From positions 1 to 64,000 of the forward strand of contig NAVB01000563.1 in the NCBI GenBank assembly GCA_002179805.1: DNA of 64,000 nucleotides, in the 5' to 3' direction. A program made the position numbers and the translations under genes. This DNA comes from Acanthamoeba lenticulata (taxonomy: Eukaryota > Discosea > Longamoebia > Acanthamoebidae). Shown here one piece after another: positions 26,801 through 39,700 of the stretch (the first letter of the stretch is position 1; each line of letters begins with the position of its first letter). Below the pieces are notes generated by a model, which saw only the letters and a program-made list of their open reading frames with translations, had not been told where the DNA came from and did not search any database.

Positions 26801-28144
26801 CTCCGATTGTGGGCGCGCCTGGACCTTCGCCCTCCTCTGACGCTTCACCCTCGCCCGCGGCCTCGCCTGCCTCGCCTGCTGCCTCTCCTGCCGCCTCTCC
26901 GAGCACGACGTGTCCGTCGTCTGCCATCTTCGGTTCCGCGGCTGCCTACAACGTGTTCCTATCTGGGAATCCCGACAAGCAGTTTGCCTTCAACCTTACC
27001 AACGGCGATGTGTGGGGTACGCTGCCGCCATCCCAGTCATTCACGGTTGTGATTCTCATTCCCACTCACATCTACATATGCAGGACGGCTTGCTGTGGAC
27101 GGCAGCGTCTTTGCGACCAGCTTTGGCATCGGCACACGCCTGCAGTGTACCGCGAATGACACCACTCTCGTCGTGTACGTATCATCCTCCGCCTGCAGCC
27201 ATAAACTTGTGCTAATGGATCGATTGGGGGTATCTGGTTGCAGAGCGGGCCCAGTTATCAAGACCAGCAACGGCGCTCTTCAGTGCGGCAACCTCGTGGC
27301 CACCACGGCCACGCAGGTCATGGGGCTCTCCTTCAACGGTGGCGAGGCCATCACCGCCGATGATCTTGCTGGTCCGTGTCGTTCGATTTCCATCACGTTC
27401 TAACCCTTTCTACATAGACTGTCCGCATGGATGCTGACGTTGGACGTCGTGGCTGGCGGGCAGGCTTCAACTTCTCTGCAGTGGCAACATTCTTGGCGGA
27501 CACGTCGTCGGCCTTGTGCGCCCGCACCGACGGTATTGCGGCCACCGCAGCGTCGGGTAACGACTTGGTCTTTGCCGGCAACAGCAACAGCTCGCAGACC
27601 TTCACCCTCACAACAGACCAGCTGCGGTACGCAAGGCCCAACAGCACTATCGGGCTGTGGTTGTGGTGGGAGTGCCGGAGAAGATGTTGCTGACTGCTTT
27701 GGATGAACAGGGCCGCAACTTCACTGCGCTTCACCTTTGTAGATACGTCGGTTCTCGAAGAAATCGTAGTCAACATCGTGGGGTCGGATGACGATGTCAC
27801 CTTCTCCAATTTTGCGATCAACACGGGTGCGGCGTCCTCTTTCCCACTTTGCGCCCGCTGATCAAGTGGCTGTAAGTGAACCCTTGTCCTCACCGTCGCA
27901 ATCCCTTCTCGCTTTTGTACGTGGTTGGTCATGATGCGTTGCAGGTGGCGTGGCTTCGGGGCTGATCACGTGGAATTTGTGCTCGGCCACCACGATCAAC
28001 ATCAACGCCTTCAATTTTGATGGCAACCTCCTTGCTCCTCAAGCTGACGTCATCATTGGTAATGGACAAATCGTGGGTAATGTCGCCGCCCGCTCGCTGA
28101 CCGGCACCGGAGGTGGCGAAGTGCACACCCCAACCTGCCCGTAG
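23876..28144 (+). CDS. Jonah-type cyst-wall lectin, three CAA domains
   Basis: Secreted multi-exon protein. The signal peptide runs from MVLRPSFLA to LTAA, then three tandem choice-of-anchor-A (CAA) domains at about 23945-25195, 25630-26595 and 26915-28144. Each opens with a CP(P/S) motif and YNVFL(I/F/S)G, continues with F-x-L-x-N-G-x-V-x-G and a FGIG turn, and ends T-W/Y-x-(V/L)-C-(S/G)-A then GNLLA and GTGGGE/Q. Between domains lie Ser/Pro/Ala-rich mucin-like linkers (about 25195-25625 and 26600-26910), built of SPS, SAS and SPAAS units. Acanthamoeba Jonah lectins are cellulose-binding cyst-wall proteins with one or three CAA domains, and this fits the three-domain type. No C-terminal anchor is seen; it ends HTPTCP. 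The CAA fold is mostly known from bacteria. Confidence 0.82.
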
Positions 28145-28251
28145 GCATACCACAAATACAATTTTAGCATTTTTATATTCTGTATGGTATTTCTGGAATG
28201 CGGGCGTAAATCAGAAAAACAACTTTCTCGTGCCATCTTCGGCCGGCAAAG

Positions 28252-30685
28252 ATGAGCGACATCTACCGCGATGTCGCGGTCGTGTTAGAAAACTTTCACC
28301 AGAAAAAAGGTTCCGGTTTTTTGCTCATGCGCGCTCATTCCGGAGCTACTCTACCTCATTCTCCGCGATCTCCCGCCGAATTGCTTGTGCAGGCAGCGTT
28401 AAGGGTTTGGTGTTTCAAAAGGATGTGCGGCAGAAGGAATCCGTATTTGCCCTCGTGTGCAAAACGCTCAAATGTACCTCCCCTGCTCCCCCTCTCTTTA
28501 CTGATGGGTGCCACACCCTCATGCTCGTGGTTCTCCAGTCAAGTCCGTACTGGAACAGCTGATAGCCAGCACCAAGCTCTTCAGCGAGCAGCGGCAGGTA
28601 CCGCCACCCTTTATGCGCCTCTCTCTCTCTCTCTTTGCGTGTTCACCCACCCTTTCCGCGGGGCGGGTGGCTGCAGTTGGAGAAGCAAAAGTGGCTGGTG
28701 TACGTTATGGTGTACGACATGGTCTTGGGCGAGGGCATCAAAGGTGGCGGGCACGTCAAAAAGGTTCTTCTCAAGTACAAAAGCCCCCTCGTGCAAGCGC
28801 TCGTGCGCATGAAGGTCAGGTACGGCATCATCTCATCATCACCAAGGTGCTTCGCCGCCCACGGAGGCGACGCCGCTGACAAGACAAGTTTCTTGTTCTT
28901 CTCTCTTTCATCAGGGCCAAAGCGGCCGACAACGAGGGCCTGCTGCCGGAAGACGTTCGGAATCCGTTGGTGCTACCGCGCTATGCGCGCGTGAACACGC
29001 TCAAAGGGCAGGTGGCCGACCTCCTCCCACGGCTCCCCAGCCTGTTGGCGACGGCTCATGACGAAGACGAGGCGTCCTCCAATGGACACAAGCGCAAACG
29101 AGCCAAGCTCGAAGGCCAGTCCAAGGAAGAGACCGAGACGCAGGAGATCGAGATTCAGGTGGATGAGCACCTGGCCGACCTGCTTGTCTTGCCTCCGTCG
29201 TTGAAGATGACGGGCCATCACCCACTGGTGCAGGATGGAACGCTCGTCCTGCAGGACAAGGTGCGCGCTCGCGCTCTCTCTACATTGTTTGTTTGGCTGG
29301 ACGTATCTCTCACTACTGGGGTTCGCCCGGGCGTCAGGCGAGTTGCTTCTCTGCACATGCGCTGTCGCCTCCCGAGCACGCCCATGTGATCGACTGCTGC
29401 GCGGCACCCGGGAACAAAACCAGGTATCGTCCTCATCCTCCTTCGCTCATGTTTTTTCATGTTCGCTCGGCCTCATACCCGCGCTCGCGGCAACGGTGCA
29501 GCCACCTGGCAGCGCTCATGAAGAACACGGGCAAGATCTTTGCCTTTGACATGGACCAGTATCGACTCAACACCCTCAAGCGGCTCACTTCCCGGGCGGG
29601 CGCCTCCAGTAATCCACCTTTTTCCTTTATTCATTTATTCATTTATTCTAAATCAAGTGTTGAAGCTCAGCTCTGTTCACGTACAGACATCACGGCAGTG
29701 TGCCGTGATTTCCTCAAGGTGGACCCGCGGGACCCGCAGTATGCTAACGTACTTGCCCCCCCCTCCCCTGCCAACTCGCGTAGCCACGAAGAACGCAGAC
29801 CCGAGCCAAGTCGGCGCTGACCCTGTGTGTGTGTGTGTGTTGGGGCTGAGCAGGTGGAGTACTTCCTGGCTGATCCATCGTGCTCGGGGTCAGGCATTGT
29901 GAGCCGCTACGACGTTGCCTTTACCTCCGGTTCGCATTCCCTCTCCCATCCTCTCAGGATTGCCCTTTCAAGGCTTGGGATGACCAGCCAACTGTGCGCG
30001 GAACACAACACTGCTGCAGCGCCGGACGAGGGGGAGTGGGTCGAGCTGGGCGACAACGAGGAGGCAGCCAGCCGTTTGGCCGGTTTGGCAGCATTCCAGA
30101 CCTCCATCATCACCCACTGTCTTAAGTGTAGGCCCTTCCTCCCTCGAAACTATATTGAAAAGCTTTGTTTTTTTTTGACTATTTTTTCTACTTTTCTCTG
30201 CAGTCCCGCGCGTGAAGAGAGTCGTGTACTCGACGTGCTCCATACATGAGGAAGAGAATGAACGCGTGGTGCGCGCCATCTTGGACGCCCACCCGCACGT
30301 CCGGCTCGTTCGCGCGCTGCCCCAGTGGCCGCGCCGCGGACGGCCGCTCTTCCCCGGAGCCGAGAACTGCGTGCGCACCCTGCCCAAGGAGGACAAAACC
30401 ATCGGATTCTTCGTTGCCTGCTTTGAAGTCCAGGACTCCACTTCTTCTTCTTCTTCTTCCTCGTCCTCAACCACCGCTAGTGGTGGCAAGCGCAAGCGGG
30501 AGGAAGAGGACCATGAGGGGCACAGTGCGACGGAACAGACGAACGGCAAGGCGCCAAGCGACAAGCCTCAGGAGGAAGCGTCCGTTGATGAGACGGACAA
30601 ACCCCAAAACAAGCGGAAGCGCAAGCGGAAGAACAAAAAAAACAAGAAGAAGGCAGGGCCTGTCCGAGCTGATGGGCAAACATAA
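28252..30685 (+). CDS. NSUN5: NSUN5-like rRNA cytosine-5 methyltransferase
   Basis: Starts MSDIYRDVAVVLE. Small exons supply LVFQKDVRQKESVFALV, then KQKWLVYVMVYDMVLG and PRYARVNTLKG, the RNA-recognition motif of this family. The SAM site follows with DCCAAPGNKT and IFAFDMDQYRL, motif IV DPSCSGSG and the catalytic-cysteine motif VYSTCSIHEEEN, so both family cysteines are present. NSUN5/Rcm1 methylates one cytosine in helix 70 of large-subunit rRNA. A Lys/Glu-rich insert sits in the middle (about 29050-29160). The C-terminal 90 residues are a Ser run followed by KRKRKRKNKKNKKK, a likely nucleolar signal. About nine exons; a GT dinucleotide run lies in the intron at 29824-29841. Confidence 0.88.
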
Positions 30686-30793
30686 CGCTGGAGCGTGTTC
30701 GTTTTCGTGCAAGCCACTCATTTTCATTTTTGGGACCACGCAGTTTTGAGATTGCCTTCCAAAAAAGGTTGTTGGTTTTGGAACCAATTTGGG

Positions 30794-30803
30794 CCATAAA
30801 AGG
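30794..30803 (+). promoter_or_regulatory. TATA-like element before glycosyltransferase gene
   Basis: CCATAAAAGG lies about 44 bases before the ATG of the GT92-like gene and about 110 bases after the NSUN5 stop. Position and sequence would suit a TATA box with a very short leader. Confidence 0.4.
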
Positions 30804-30846
30804 TGTCGGCTAGCCTTCAAGCAAGAAGCTGTTTTGTCTCTACACC

Positions 30847-32436
30847 ATGCAAGGAGGTGTTCGTTTGTTGTGCGCCTTTGCGCTCTGCATTCTTCTTCTG
30901 CTGTCATTCCGCAGTTTCCCCACTATTCTTCTATTCGAGAGAATGGAAACCGATTCTTCCACTGCCAGCGACCGGCCGCCACCCACTCCTCCTACGACTG
31001 CGCACAAGCTCAGCTGGAGCGATGGCTTCGCCTCTTTCCACATCCTTTCCGCAAGCCAAGACAGTCGCACCATCGCGCCTATCCCATACTCCTCCCAACA
31101 ACACGTGGACGACTGGAAGCCACAGGCTTGGCTGCGGCCAGAACTAATGACCTTTGCTTCGCTTGTGTCGGACCCACGCCTCCGCATCTTCCAGGTCCAT
31201 GTGGCCATTTCCAACGAGCGCTACCGCGAGCTCATCGGCGGCGCGAAGGTCATGAGCAAAGACGATGCGATGCATTTCCCTTCGCACAAGTTGGTCTCTT
31301 CAGTGGAGCTTGTTGTCAAGTTAAAGTCGTCGTCAGGCAACGCACACACTGTCGCTGCCGCTCACGAATGCGTGCCCGTGTTGGCCAGCAATACTCATTA
31401 CCGCTACAACCATGGGACCCTGTACAGCGAAGTGATGGTTCGTTGCGCATTTCTTCTTGACGGTGACCAACTCGCTGCGCTGGTCGAGCCTGCGCTTGGC
31501 TGTGCTCGAGCCAATAGATGGCTGGTGGTGCGGGCCTTTAACGAGTCACAAGAACTGCCACTGGGCCAAGTGTTGCACTTCCCAAATGCTAGGCCACTCC
31601 TCGCACCGCATCAAGTGCGGCGGCCGCCAGGGGGCTACGCATCAGCACCGTGGCACGACCACCGCGAACAGCTCGAGCAGGGCTTGGTGCGAGCTCATGA
31701 TGATCGCGAAGCATCGCGCACACGCGTTCTGGCTGTTTGCCTCAGGAGATTTACGTGGAATGCAGATGATGAGCTGTGGGTTTTGTGGAACCTCGACATC
31801 GTTGGTGCCGACCATGTGGTGATTGGAATACCCTCACGCGTGTTGGATCTGGCCTTTGTGCGAGCGCGCTTGGAGCTGCATCCGGGCTTGTCCGAACATG
31901 TCACTCTCATCGACATCCAGACCCCACCCAACACCATCTTTGGATTCCTTCAGGCCACATCAGGTTGGGATGCACTTGTTCGCTGGCAAGCGGATTTTGA
32001 CTTCTTCTACGCTATCGACATGGACGAGTATATGCAGTTCTTCGAGTCAAGCGCTCCTTTCCGACGCCTTGATGTGAAGACCTTCATCGCGCAGCACCGG
32101 TCAAGGATTGATCGTGAAGGAGGTGCCTATTTCAATCGACCCCGGCTCAGGCGCATCATAGAGCAGCGGCTGCCAGATCCTTTAATCAGCACCTTGCTGG
32201 AGAGGCTTGTGCTGCACAATGGGTCCTCTATTTTTGAGGCAATCAAGCCAGCCTTGAACAACCAACCGGGCAAGTCAATCTTCTGGATCCCTGCGGCACT
32301 GCATATACAGGGCCACTACAACACCCTCTTACACCAGAGTATGTGGACCAGCGAAGAGCTGGTGTGCCTTCACCTGCGTGTTGGAAACTCGCCACTCCTT
32401 CTGGCAGACGTGGCCAAAAAACTTGCGCTCTCTTGA
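30847..32436 (+). CDS. GT92-like type II membrane glycosyltransferase
   Basis: Single exon of 529 residues with no sign of introns, in contrast to its neighbours. A short N-terminal tail is followed by a Leu-rich signal-anchor (LLCAFALCILLLLSF), so it should be a Golgi type II protein. The catalytic region holds VLAVCLRRFTWNADDELWVLW, GADHVVIGIPS, and FFYAIDMDEYMQFF, whose D-M-D-E matches the DxDE metal-binding motif of GT92/DUF23 and related GT-A enzymes. Near the C terminus IPAALHIQGHYNTLLH and CLHLR fit the His-rich end of this family. Donor and acceptor sugars are unknown. The family call rests on motif order and is moderate. Confidence 0.65.
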   Translation: MQGGVRLLCAFALCILLLLSFRSFPTILLFERMETDSSTASDRPPPTPPTTAHKLSWSDGFASFHILSASQDSRTIAPIPYSSQQHVDDWKPQAWLRPELMTFASLVSDPRLRIFQVHVAISNERYRELIGGAKVMSKDDAMHFPSHKLVSSVELVVKLKSSSGNAHTVAAAHECVPVLASNTHYRYNHGTLYSEVMVRCAFLLDGDQLAALVEPALGCARANRWLVVRAFNESQELPLGQVLHFPNARPLLAPHQVRRPPGGYASAPWHDHREQLEQGLVRAHDDREASRTRVLAVCLRRFTWNADDELWVLWNLDIVGADHVVIGIPSRVLDLAFVRARLELHPGLSEHVTLIDIQTPPNTIFGFLQATSGWDALVRWQADFDFFYAIDMDEYMQFFESSAPFRRLDVKTFIAQHRSRIDREGGAYFNRPRLRRIIEQRLPDPLISTLLERLVLHNGSSIFEAIKPALNNQPGKSIFWIPAALHIQGHYNTLLHQSMWTSEELVCLHLRVGNSPLLLADVAKKLALS

Positions 32437-33051
32437 CTCAAAACGTTCGTGACCGTGTGCATTGTATTTGACTTGAAGTTGCACCCGGCAAAGGGCCCCT
32501 TGTGCGTCACCACTTGTAGCACGTGCCACATGATGATCTGCCCGCCTGTGGTAAATCCAGATGGTGTCGTAAAAGTCTTATTAAGCGTTACACCGCAACG
32601 TGGACAAAAAAGTCTTGCTTCGAAGCCGAAGAGAACGATAGAAATATCGATCTGACCGTGAGGGTAGGTCCTTGAAGATGCTGTCAGAAGTGTGGACGGT
32701 GATATTGGTGGCGAATTGGTGGGTCAGCGGAGGCGTGCCCACGTGCTGGCCAAGGAGGTGGCCGACCAGTGGCCCAAATCTCCAGTTCCTACTGACTTGT
32801 CTCCAGCTCGCCGGCGGGCTCCGTGCTGCCCCTACTGGCCACAATTGCCACTAACGTCAGCATCTGCTGGGGAAGCGTGCCGCTCGCGCATGTGGTTAAG
32901 GCTCTGGAGCCGCTCACCGCAGTCGCGTCAAGGTGATTTACAAGCAGCAAGCAAGAAGCAGGAACAAGACTGTTTGTCTCACGAGTTGAGTGGCCAATAA
33001 ATAAAATGTGCCAGTAAAATACTGTTAAAAAAATAAAATAAAAAAGCCCAC
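32437..33051. other. Intergenic region, no gene recognised
   Basis: This 615-base gap separates two convergent genes (glycosyltransferase + and coiled-coil protein -). Short open frames exist on both strands but none resembles a known protein or has believable splice partners. An AT-rich patch with AATAAATAAAA is at about 32996-33006 and could provide polyadenylation signals for the rightward gene. Confidence 0.5.
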
Positions 33052-36000
33052 TCAAAGGGCGCGTAGTTGTTGCATGCGCGCCACCAGGCGCTGGGTCTGC
33101 GCGTCAAGGCTATGGATGAAGGACTCGTCCTGGGCTTCGCCATTCTCGAAGACCTCGTCTTCGTGGCCTCCCTCGGTTCCCTCCACACCATGCTCCTCGC
33201 CTTCGATCTCTCCATCGTCGTCATCGACGTCGTCTGGTCGTGCATCTTCATGATCTTGCTCCTCGTCGGTTAGCTCAAAGCTAAAGTCATCAGCAGGATC
33301 GTCACTCAGATCATCGCCACCTGTGGACAAAGAAAGGGCGGTCAGCACGTTGTCGCTTCCCATTATGAAGCATCACGATGAGCGAAGGATTGGCGGACGG
33401 AGAACCTCGCCGAGAGGGACTCGCATGGGCAGAGAAGAGTGATCGGTTGAGCTTCGACTGGGGTACACTTCGGCCGTCCCGCTCAGGCGTTGCTGTGCCG
33501 TTGGCTCGCGCGACTCGGCCGCGCTTGGGGGTCATCGACAGGTACTCGGGGTAAGGCGACTCCTCCCCGCCGGCGTCGGCGCCTTCGTCCTCGTCTGTGC
33601 TCGGCGGCTCGGTGTCGGAAGGCGGCTGCTGTCGCACGCTCGGCCTGCTGGCAGACGCAGCAGTACGACGACTGCTGCCCCGCGCCGTCGGAGCCGTAGT
33701 CGACGACGATGACGGTGTGCGCAGCTGCGAGGAGGCGCTCTTCTGCACGGACTGACGGAACTGCTGCCAGCTCGGCGACGGCAACACCGAAGGCGCGGAA
33801 GACGCCGGCGTGGACGGTAGCGGCGCTGATTCTCGAGGCACGGGCTCTGGTGAGTGAAGTGCCAGAAGAGGTGAGGAGGGTTCGGGGTTAGAATCGCGGC
33901 ATTTCATGCTCCCGGGAGGCCTCCCGCGGCGTACTCTTGGCGGGTGTCGAGGTGGCGGTGGTTGTGCCGTTGGCGGCCGGCTGCGCGGCCATCCGCACTT
34001 TGGCCGCCGTCGGCGTCTTCTTGGCGGCGGCAGTTGTGCTGGCGGGTCGGATGGCAGACTTGGGGGTCTTGGCAGCCACGCTCGCCGTCCCGTTGGAGTA
34101 GATGGGCGTGGATGGCGGCGCCGTGATGTGTACTGCTGCAGGCGATGGCGCTGCTGCTGCGGAAGACGAAGATGACGAGGATGACGACGACAGGGGAGTG
34201 GCGGCCGCCGAGCTGGGATGGTGGGAAATGCCGTTGGCAGCCAAGGTCGCCTGGCGGGGTCGAGCCGGGACGGGGGTGGTGAGGGTGGTCGTGATCGGAA
34301 TGCGAACTGCCGCGCGTTGCTCCAGATAGAGAGCCTCCTTGTCCAGCAGCTGCTGCTCGCGTTGCTGTTGACACGAGCGAGAGCGCAGCCAGCCGCCGCA
34401 GATCATGTGTGTCGGTCAGACGTCATTATCATCATCGTATCAAGGGCTGCGTGAGACATACGTAAAGGATATCTTCCCTCTGCTTGAGCGACTGCTCGCG
34501 CGCTTGAATCAATCGTTCTCTTCGATCGACCTCCTCGCTCTTCCTCTGCTCGTGTGTGTGTGTATGTGAATAATGTCTGTGAGGCGAAGCAAAAACACGT
34601 GAGGGAGTGGAGGAGGGTAAGGAGGAAGGAAACACCAACCTTGGCCAACTCGATGGCTGTCACGAGCGCCTCCATCTCACCCATATGGGCATCGAGATGT
34701 TTCCGCTTCAGCTCGATGGACTCCTCCGCCCTCTGTCATTTTATTGTGATTAATTCATTGTGGATTATGCAATGCGCAGCCCCAAATGTGTATGTGTGCA
34801 AGTACCTTGAGTTGGCGCTCTTTGTCGTTGTGGTCCCGCGCAAACTGCTTCCTCTGCTCCTCGAGCACTTTGAACCGATGCTCCAAGTGGTGCTCCCTCT
34901 CCTCGATCTGCGAGCGCAGGTGGAGCAGCAAGGTCTCTTGCTGCTTCATCTCGTCCTCCTTGCGCTCAATCGCCTCCATCATTTGCTTCTCCTGCTCCCG
35001 CAGCCGCGCCCTCTCGGCCTCAACCGCTTCCTCCATCTCCCGCCCTGTCCATGTCCCCCCCCCATGTCGTTGTCGACGATGAATATTATGGTTAACGCGC
35101 AATGGGCCACCAGCAGTGGACCATGAGTCCGCACCTTTGTTGGCCAGAGCTTCCTCCTTCTCCCGGAGCTGCTGGGCAAGGAGCTCGTGCTGCTCCACCT
35201 TCTTCTGGAACTCTTGTATTTGTGTCCACAGCTTCTTCTTTTCCGCGTTGGTCGCCTCTGCATCCGTGTCCAGAATATAAGAACAGATACGCGCGAGAGC
35301 AAAGGAGGGCTGAACAACCTTCGCGTTGCGCGAGAGCTTGCTTGTGCTGTTCCACCTTGGTGTACTCGTGTTCGATCTTCTTCTCGATCTCCTTGAGCTC
35401 GCGGTGCAACTGGATGGCGGCCGAGAACGCGTTGCTGGGCGGCGCAGGCCCACTACTGCTGCTCATGGTGGTTGTACTGCTGCTGATGCTCGGTGATGGC
35501 GGCGGCGGGTCGTCCGCTGTCCCGTAGTTGGGCATGCGCCCCGCATGGTGAGGTGGAGACGACGTCGTGGGAGGACGGAGGGGAGGCAGACTTGGATCGC
35601 CGGTGGCGCCAACAGACGCCGTCGACGGTCGCACGCCTGTTGTTGCGGTTGTGGTGGGCGTGGACCCGGGCATCGGAGGCGGCAAAGAGAAAGAAGAAGA
35701 ACTGGGATATTGTTGATGATGATGCGACGACGCTGGCGGGGAGGTCGTCGAGTAGGGCGTTGAGAGGATAGTCGTGGTGGAGGGGCTCAGCAGAGGAGAG
35801 ACTGCAGGCGCAGCCGAGGACGCTTGGGTCGAGGCTCGTGACGTGTCGGCTGGCGTGCCACTCGAGCGCTGCGACCATCGCGAGTGGTGAAGGCCGCTGG
35901 ACGTCGAGTCTGTGTACGGAGTGGAAAAGGACGAAGCAAGTGATGAAGAAGAAGAGGACGAAGAAGAGCCAGTGCCTGTCGGTGCAGCGTGAAGGCCTCT

Positions 36001-36678
36001 CGAGGTGAAGGAGGAGGAAGAAGAGGAAGCAGGGGCGCGGCTTGACAGATACGCCGATGCCGACGAAGAAGGAGGGTCACGCTGCGATGCTGAATAGGCT
36101 CCTGCAAAGCGTCCTGAGCTGCTGCTTCCGACGTGCGAGTGTACTGGCCGACTGCGACCGTCCCCGGACTCCCGCTCATCTGCGTTGAGAAAAGATCCAT
36201 CGCTAGAAGCAGAAGAAGAAGGCGAGGAACTTGGTGAAGCGAAGCGGCCGAGGGTGGGCTCGCTGGTCTTGGTATCAGCAAAGTTGCGGATCTGCTGCGA
36301 AACAGCAGACTCGAGGCCCTCCAACGTCTGCAGTAGAAAGAGAAGCGACGACGGCTTTCCGTCGGCGCTCAGGCTTGATGGAGACGCCGCAGCTTGCGGA
36401 GAGGCCTTTTCTCTAGAAGAGGAGGTGGAAGAAGAGGGCGAAGTGTTGTCCTTCTGGTATGGTAAATCACGATTACCAGATGAAGCCGGTGATAGAGAGG
36501 CACCGGCGGGGTTGATACCGCCAGCGCTGAAAAGGCTGCCGTTATCGGTATTGACGCGGGATGAAGGTGCTGAGGTTGAAGATAGATTAAATTGGGTACT
36601 ACCGCTACTATAGCGAGTCCCTGTTGATGGTGCCGAGTATGGTGTATATTGCGTGGAAGAGCGCGGATGGCTTTGCAT
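33052..36678 (-). CDS. Ser-rich coiled-coil protein, unknown function
   Basis: Start chosen at MQSHPRSSTQY (36678). The first 400 or so residues are dominated by Ser, Thr, Pro and short Ser runs, with one ordered-looking patch (LLFLLQTLEGLESAVSQQI). From about 35420 leftward a long coiled coil begins: AIQLHRELKEIEKKIEHEY, KKKLWTQIQEFQKKVEQHE, REMEEAVEAERARLREQE, REHHLEHRFKVLEEQRKQF and so on to about 34330, interrupted by short introns. The C-terminal part is again Ser/Thr/Ala-rich, then acidic (LSDDPADDFSFELTDEEQ) and ends with a short helix QTQRLVARMQQLRAL. No enzyme motif is seen. It may be a cytoskeletal or scaffold protein; that is inference only. Exon edges in the 34400-35330 part are approximate. 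Confidence 0.6.
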
Positions 36679-36799
36679 GATAAGGAACAAGACAAACCCA
36701 ACACTTACATGAAACAGCTGTACTCCCTTGGCCAATCTCGCCCCTGACGTTTCCCGCCTAATCTGGTTTTCTTTTTATTTTCTCGTAGTGTTTCTTGTG

Positions 36800-39700
36800 C
36801 TACGCGCTGTCCTCGCTCTGCTCGCCTTGGTCGCTGCTGTATGAACTCATATCCTCGTCGTCCTCAAACATGACTTGTTTGTTGGACACTACCTGATGAA
36901 AGACCTCCTCCAGTGCTGTGTATTGCAAGTAATGGAATCAGGTCATGAAGCGTGAGAGGGGTGGCAACACAGGCCGCGTACTCGTGTTGCAAACTCCCCA
37001 ATCGGTGATACCGCAGCTGTCCTTAGCTGCCTCGATTTGGCTGAATAAGTGGCCTAGCCTCACCGCCTTCTGTTCGAGCCATCGTGCGCCAAGCGATGTC
37101 GTGAAATGTCAAATGAAGGAGCTACATCGTGCAACAGTTGACCCCACGTACCTTTGGGAGGTAGAAAACCACTGTTCCGCTGACATCGCTGATTTTCTTC
37201 GCGCCTGGGATTATCTTTTTCACGTACCTGGTATTGCACCTCTGAGCATCATCATCAACCTCAAAGGAATGTGGAAAAGGGCATACGCGATGGTTCCAGG
37301 CTTGTCTGTCGGATCAGCGCACACCACTGACAGCTTGTAGCCTTGACCGAACCGTGACTTGAGTTCAGCTGCAGCGCCAACTGCTTGCACACGGCCGTTC
37401 GCCATGATTACCTGTGTTGTGATGGCCCTCGATGAGCCCCATCGCAAGTGGTGGAAACTGGGAGTAGTACGCACGATGCGGTTGCACAAAGCCTCAGCCT
37501 CTTCCATCGAATGTGTGGTAAGGATGAGTGAAGCTGTCTTCTTTCTTGCGTTGATTGCAGACCAGAGTGAGCGCTTCGACTTGGGATCGAGCCCGCTGCA
37601 CATTGGATTTCAGCACGGAAAAAAGATCATATCCTTTTTGTATACATTCAATTAAGGAGGAGCCCACGTACGTGCTGGGCTCATCCAATAGAATGATTTT
37701 CGGGTCTCCCATTAACGCTGATAAGACAAGGTTAGGTTAGTTCAAGCAATAGATGATGTTGTGAGCAGCTTCAACGTACACATGCCCACGGAGAGCCGCC
37801 GCTTCATACCGCCAGAGAATGCGCGCACGAGCTTGTTGCGCACGTTAAAGAGGTTGAGGGACTTGAGCACCTCATGCACCTCGCACTTGAGCTTGGCGCC
37901 GTGCATCCCCTTTAGCCGGCCATAGAATTGGAGGTGCTCCTTTGCGGTGAGGTTGCCCCAGACAACGTCATGTTGAGGGCAGATGCCTTGACAAGAAAGC
38001 AATTTCATGAGCTTGACGTCCTTGAAGCAGGAAATCTACGTAAGGCAATGCGTACCAGTGAGCAGATGAATGTAGGCCACATCACGAGGTAAGCTGAAAC
38101 CAAACACGTGGACGTTTCCGCTGGTTGGCGTGATCAGGCCGCAGATGATGGCCATAGTGGTCGTTTTGCCCTGTTATGTGCACCACACCGGTTTGGTTCA
38201 CGAGAAGATCACCAGGACAAAAGAAGTGGAGGACGCACAGCTCCGTTTGGGCCAAGAAATCCGACGCATTCGTTGGAGTTGATGACAAAGCTTGCTCCTT
38301 TGAGTGCCTGCTGGGGCGTCCGCTTCAAGTGTGGCTTTCCCCACAGCCTGGAGTGGCGCGTAAACGTAAATCAATATAGATCGAGGGAGTGCAGAATGGT
38401 GGGCATATGTACATGGGCAGGTAGCGCCACAGCGAGAATGGATGCGAATCCCAAAACGGCAAGTTGTACTCCTTGGTGAGTCCCTGCACCTTGAGCTGTG
38501 CAAGAGTTGGGGCGTGAGAGACGCTTCTCCCCGAATAAGCCTCATCCCATGGTACCGGAAGATTGGCTTGCGAGTGGGCACGTTGGCTCTCTTGTACAAC
38601 GTCCGGGGGTTGACTCCCGTCGCTTTCCAGGTCATCATCTCCGTCATGCGATTGCGAGCCCCAACGAGCCACGAGGTGCTTGACGCCAGGCAGGCGCTTG
38701 AGGGGCGAAAGGAAGAAGAGCGGGTGCTTGGGAAGGCCATAGTTGCCCGGAAAGACCTGGTCCAGGTAGAGACCCAATACGAGCATCACGAGCCACTGCC
38801 CTGCGTGCCAACCATAGACCTGGCAGATGTATGATGGGTCTTGGTTCAAGTCCCCCATTTTGATGCCTGGCCCGTTGAATTCGACCTGCACCCCCCCCCC
38901 AAAGATCGTGAACCCACGGGGACAGTCAACCACGGTTCATTCACGCTGGCTTATGTACAAACACACTCGTACCTCTGATCGGAGAAAGGTCACGGCGCGG
39001 ATAAGTGCGAACGACGGAACGACCGAGATGCCATTGAGAACTAAAGGAGGCAGGTTAAGGTGAGAAGAACAAAAAGCAAACAGGGCAAGTGCGCTTGGTA
39101 CCGCCAGTGGAGGCAAAGTCGATCAGGCTCTCGATGGTAAAGACACCCACGATGCACACGCCAACGATGTAGATGTAACCAAATGCTGTGTTGTGTGGGC
39201 ATGATGTGAGGACGAATGCTCGCGCATTGAAACATACAACGGCGTTGACGCACTTGTTGCGCTGCGCTCCCGCTGAAAGAAAACAGACAAAAGAAAGGAC
39301 ATGGCGACAAGCGTGTGCCCCCATATGAAGAACATGATAAAGTACACGCCGGGACTGTTGATGGTGAACCAGCGGAATTCTGTCGCAGCGCGCAGCGCGT
39401 TTCAGTTGAGCCAAGTTGCAAGCATGGAGCAAGAATGAGCCAGTTGGTGGGGATGGCAGGGCCGCACGGAAAATCCATCCACAGATGATGAGGAAGAGGG
39501 CCACGCAGCAGTACAGGAGATAAAACCAAAAGTAATTGACCAACCAATAGATCGGCATGCGCAGGCCCATCTGCCATGATCACCAGCAGAAATGATGAGG
39601 AAGTCGCCAAAGGAAGTTGTCAAACAAGATCTTAAGAAGGAGGTCATACCATTTTCATCATCTCTCTGATTCTGTTCTCTTTCTCATAGGCGATAGCCTG

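Noticed and set aside
32449..33000. Possible small genes in the 615-base gap
   Set aside because: The open frames have no recognisable motifs, no splice partners, and overlap AT-rich 3'-end-like sequence.
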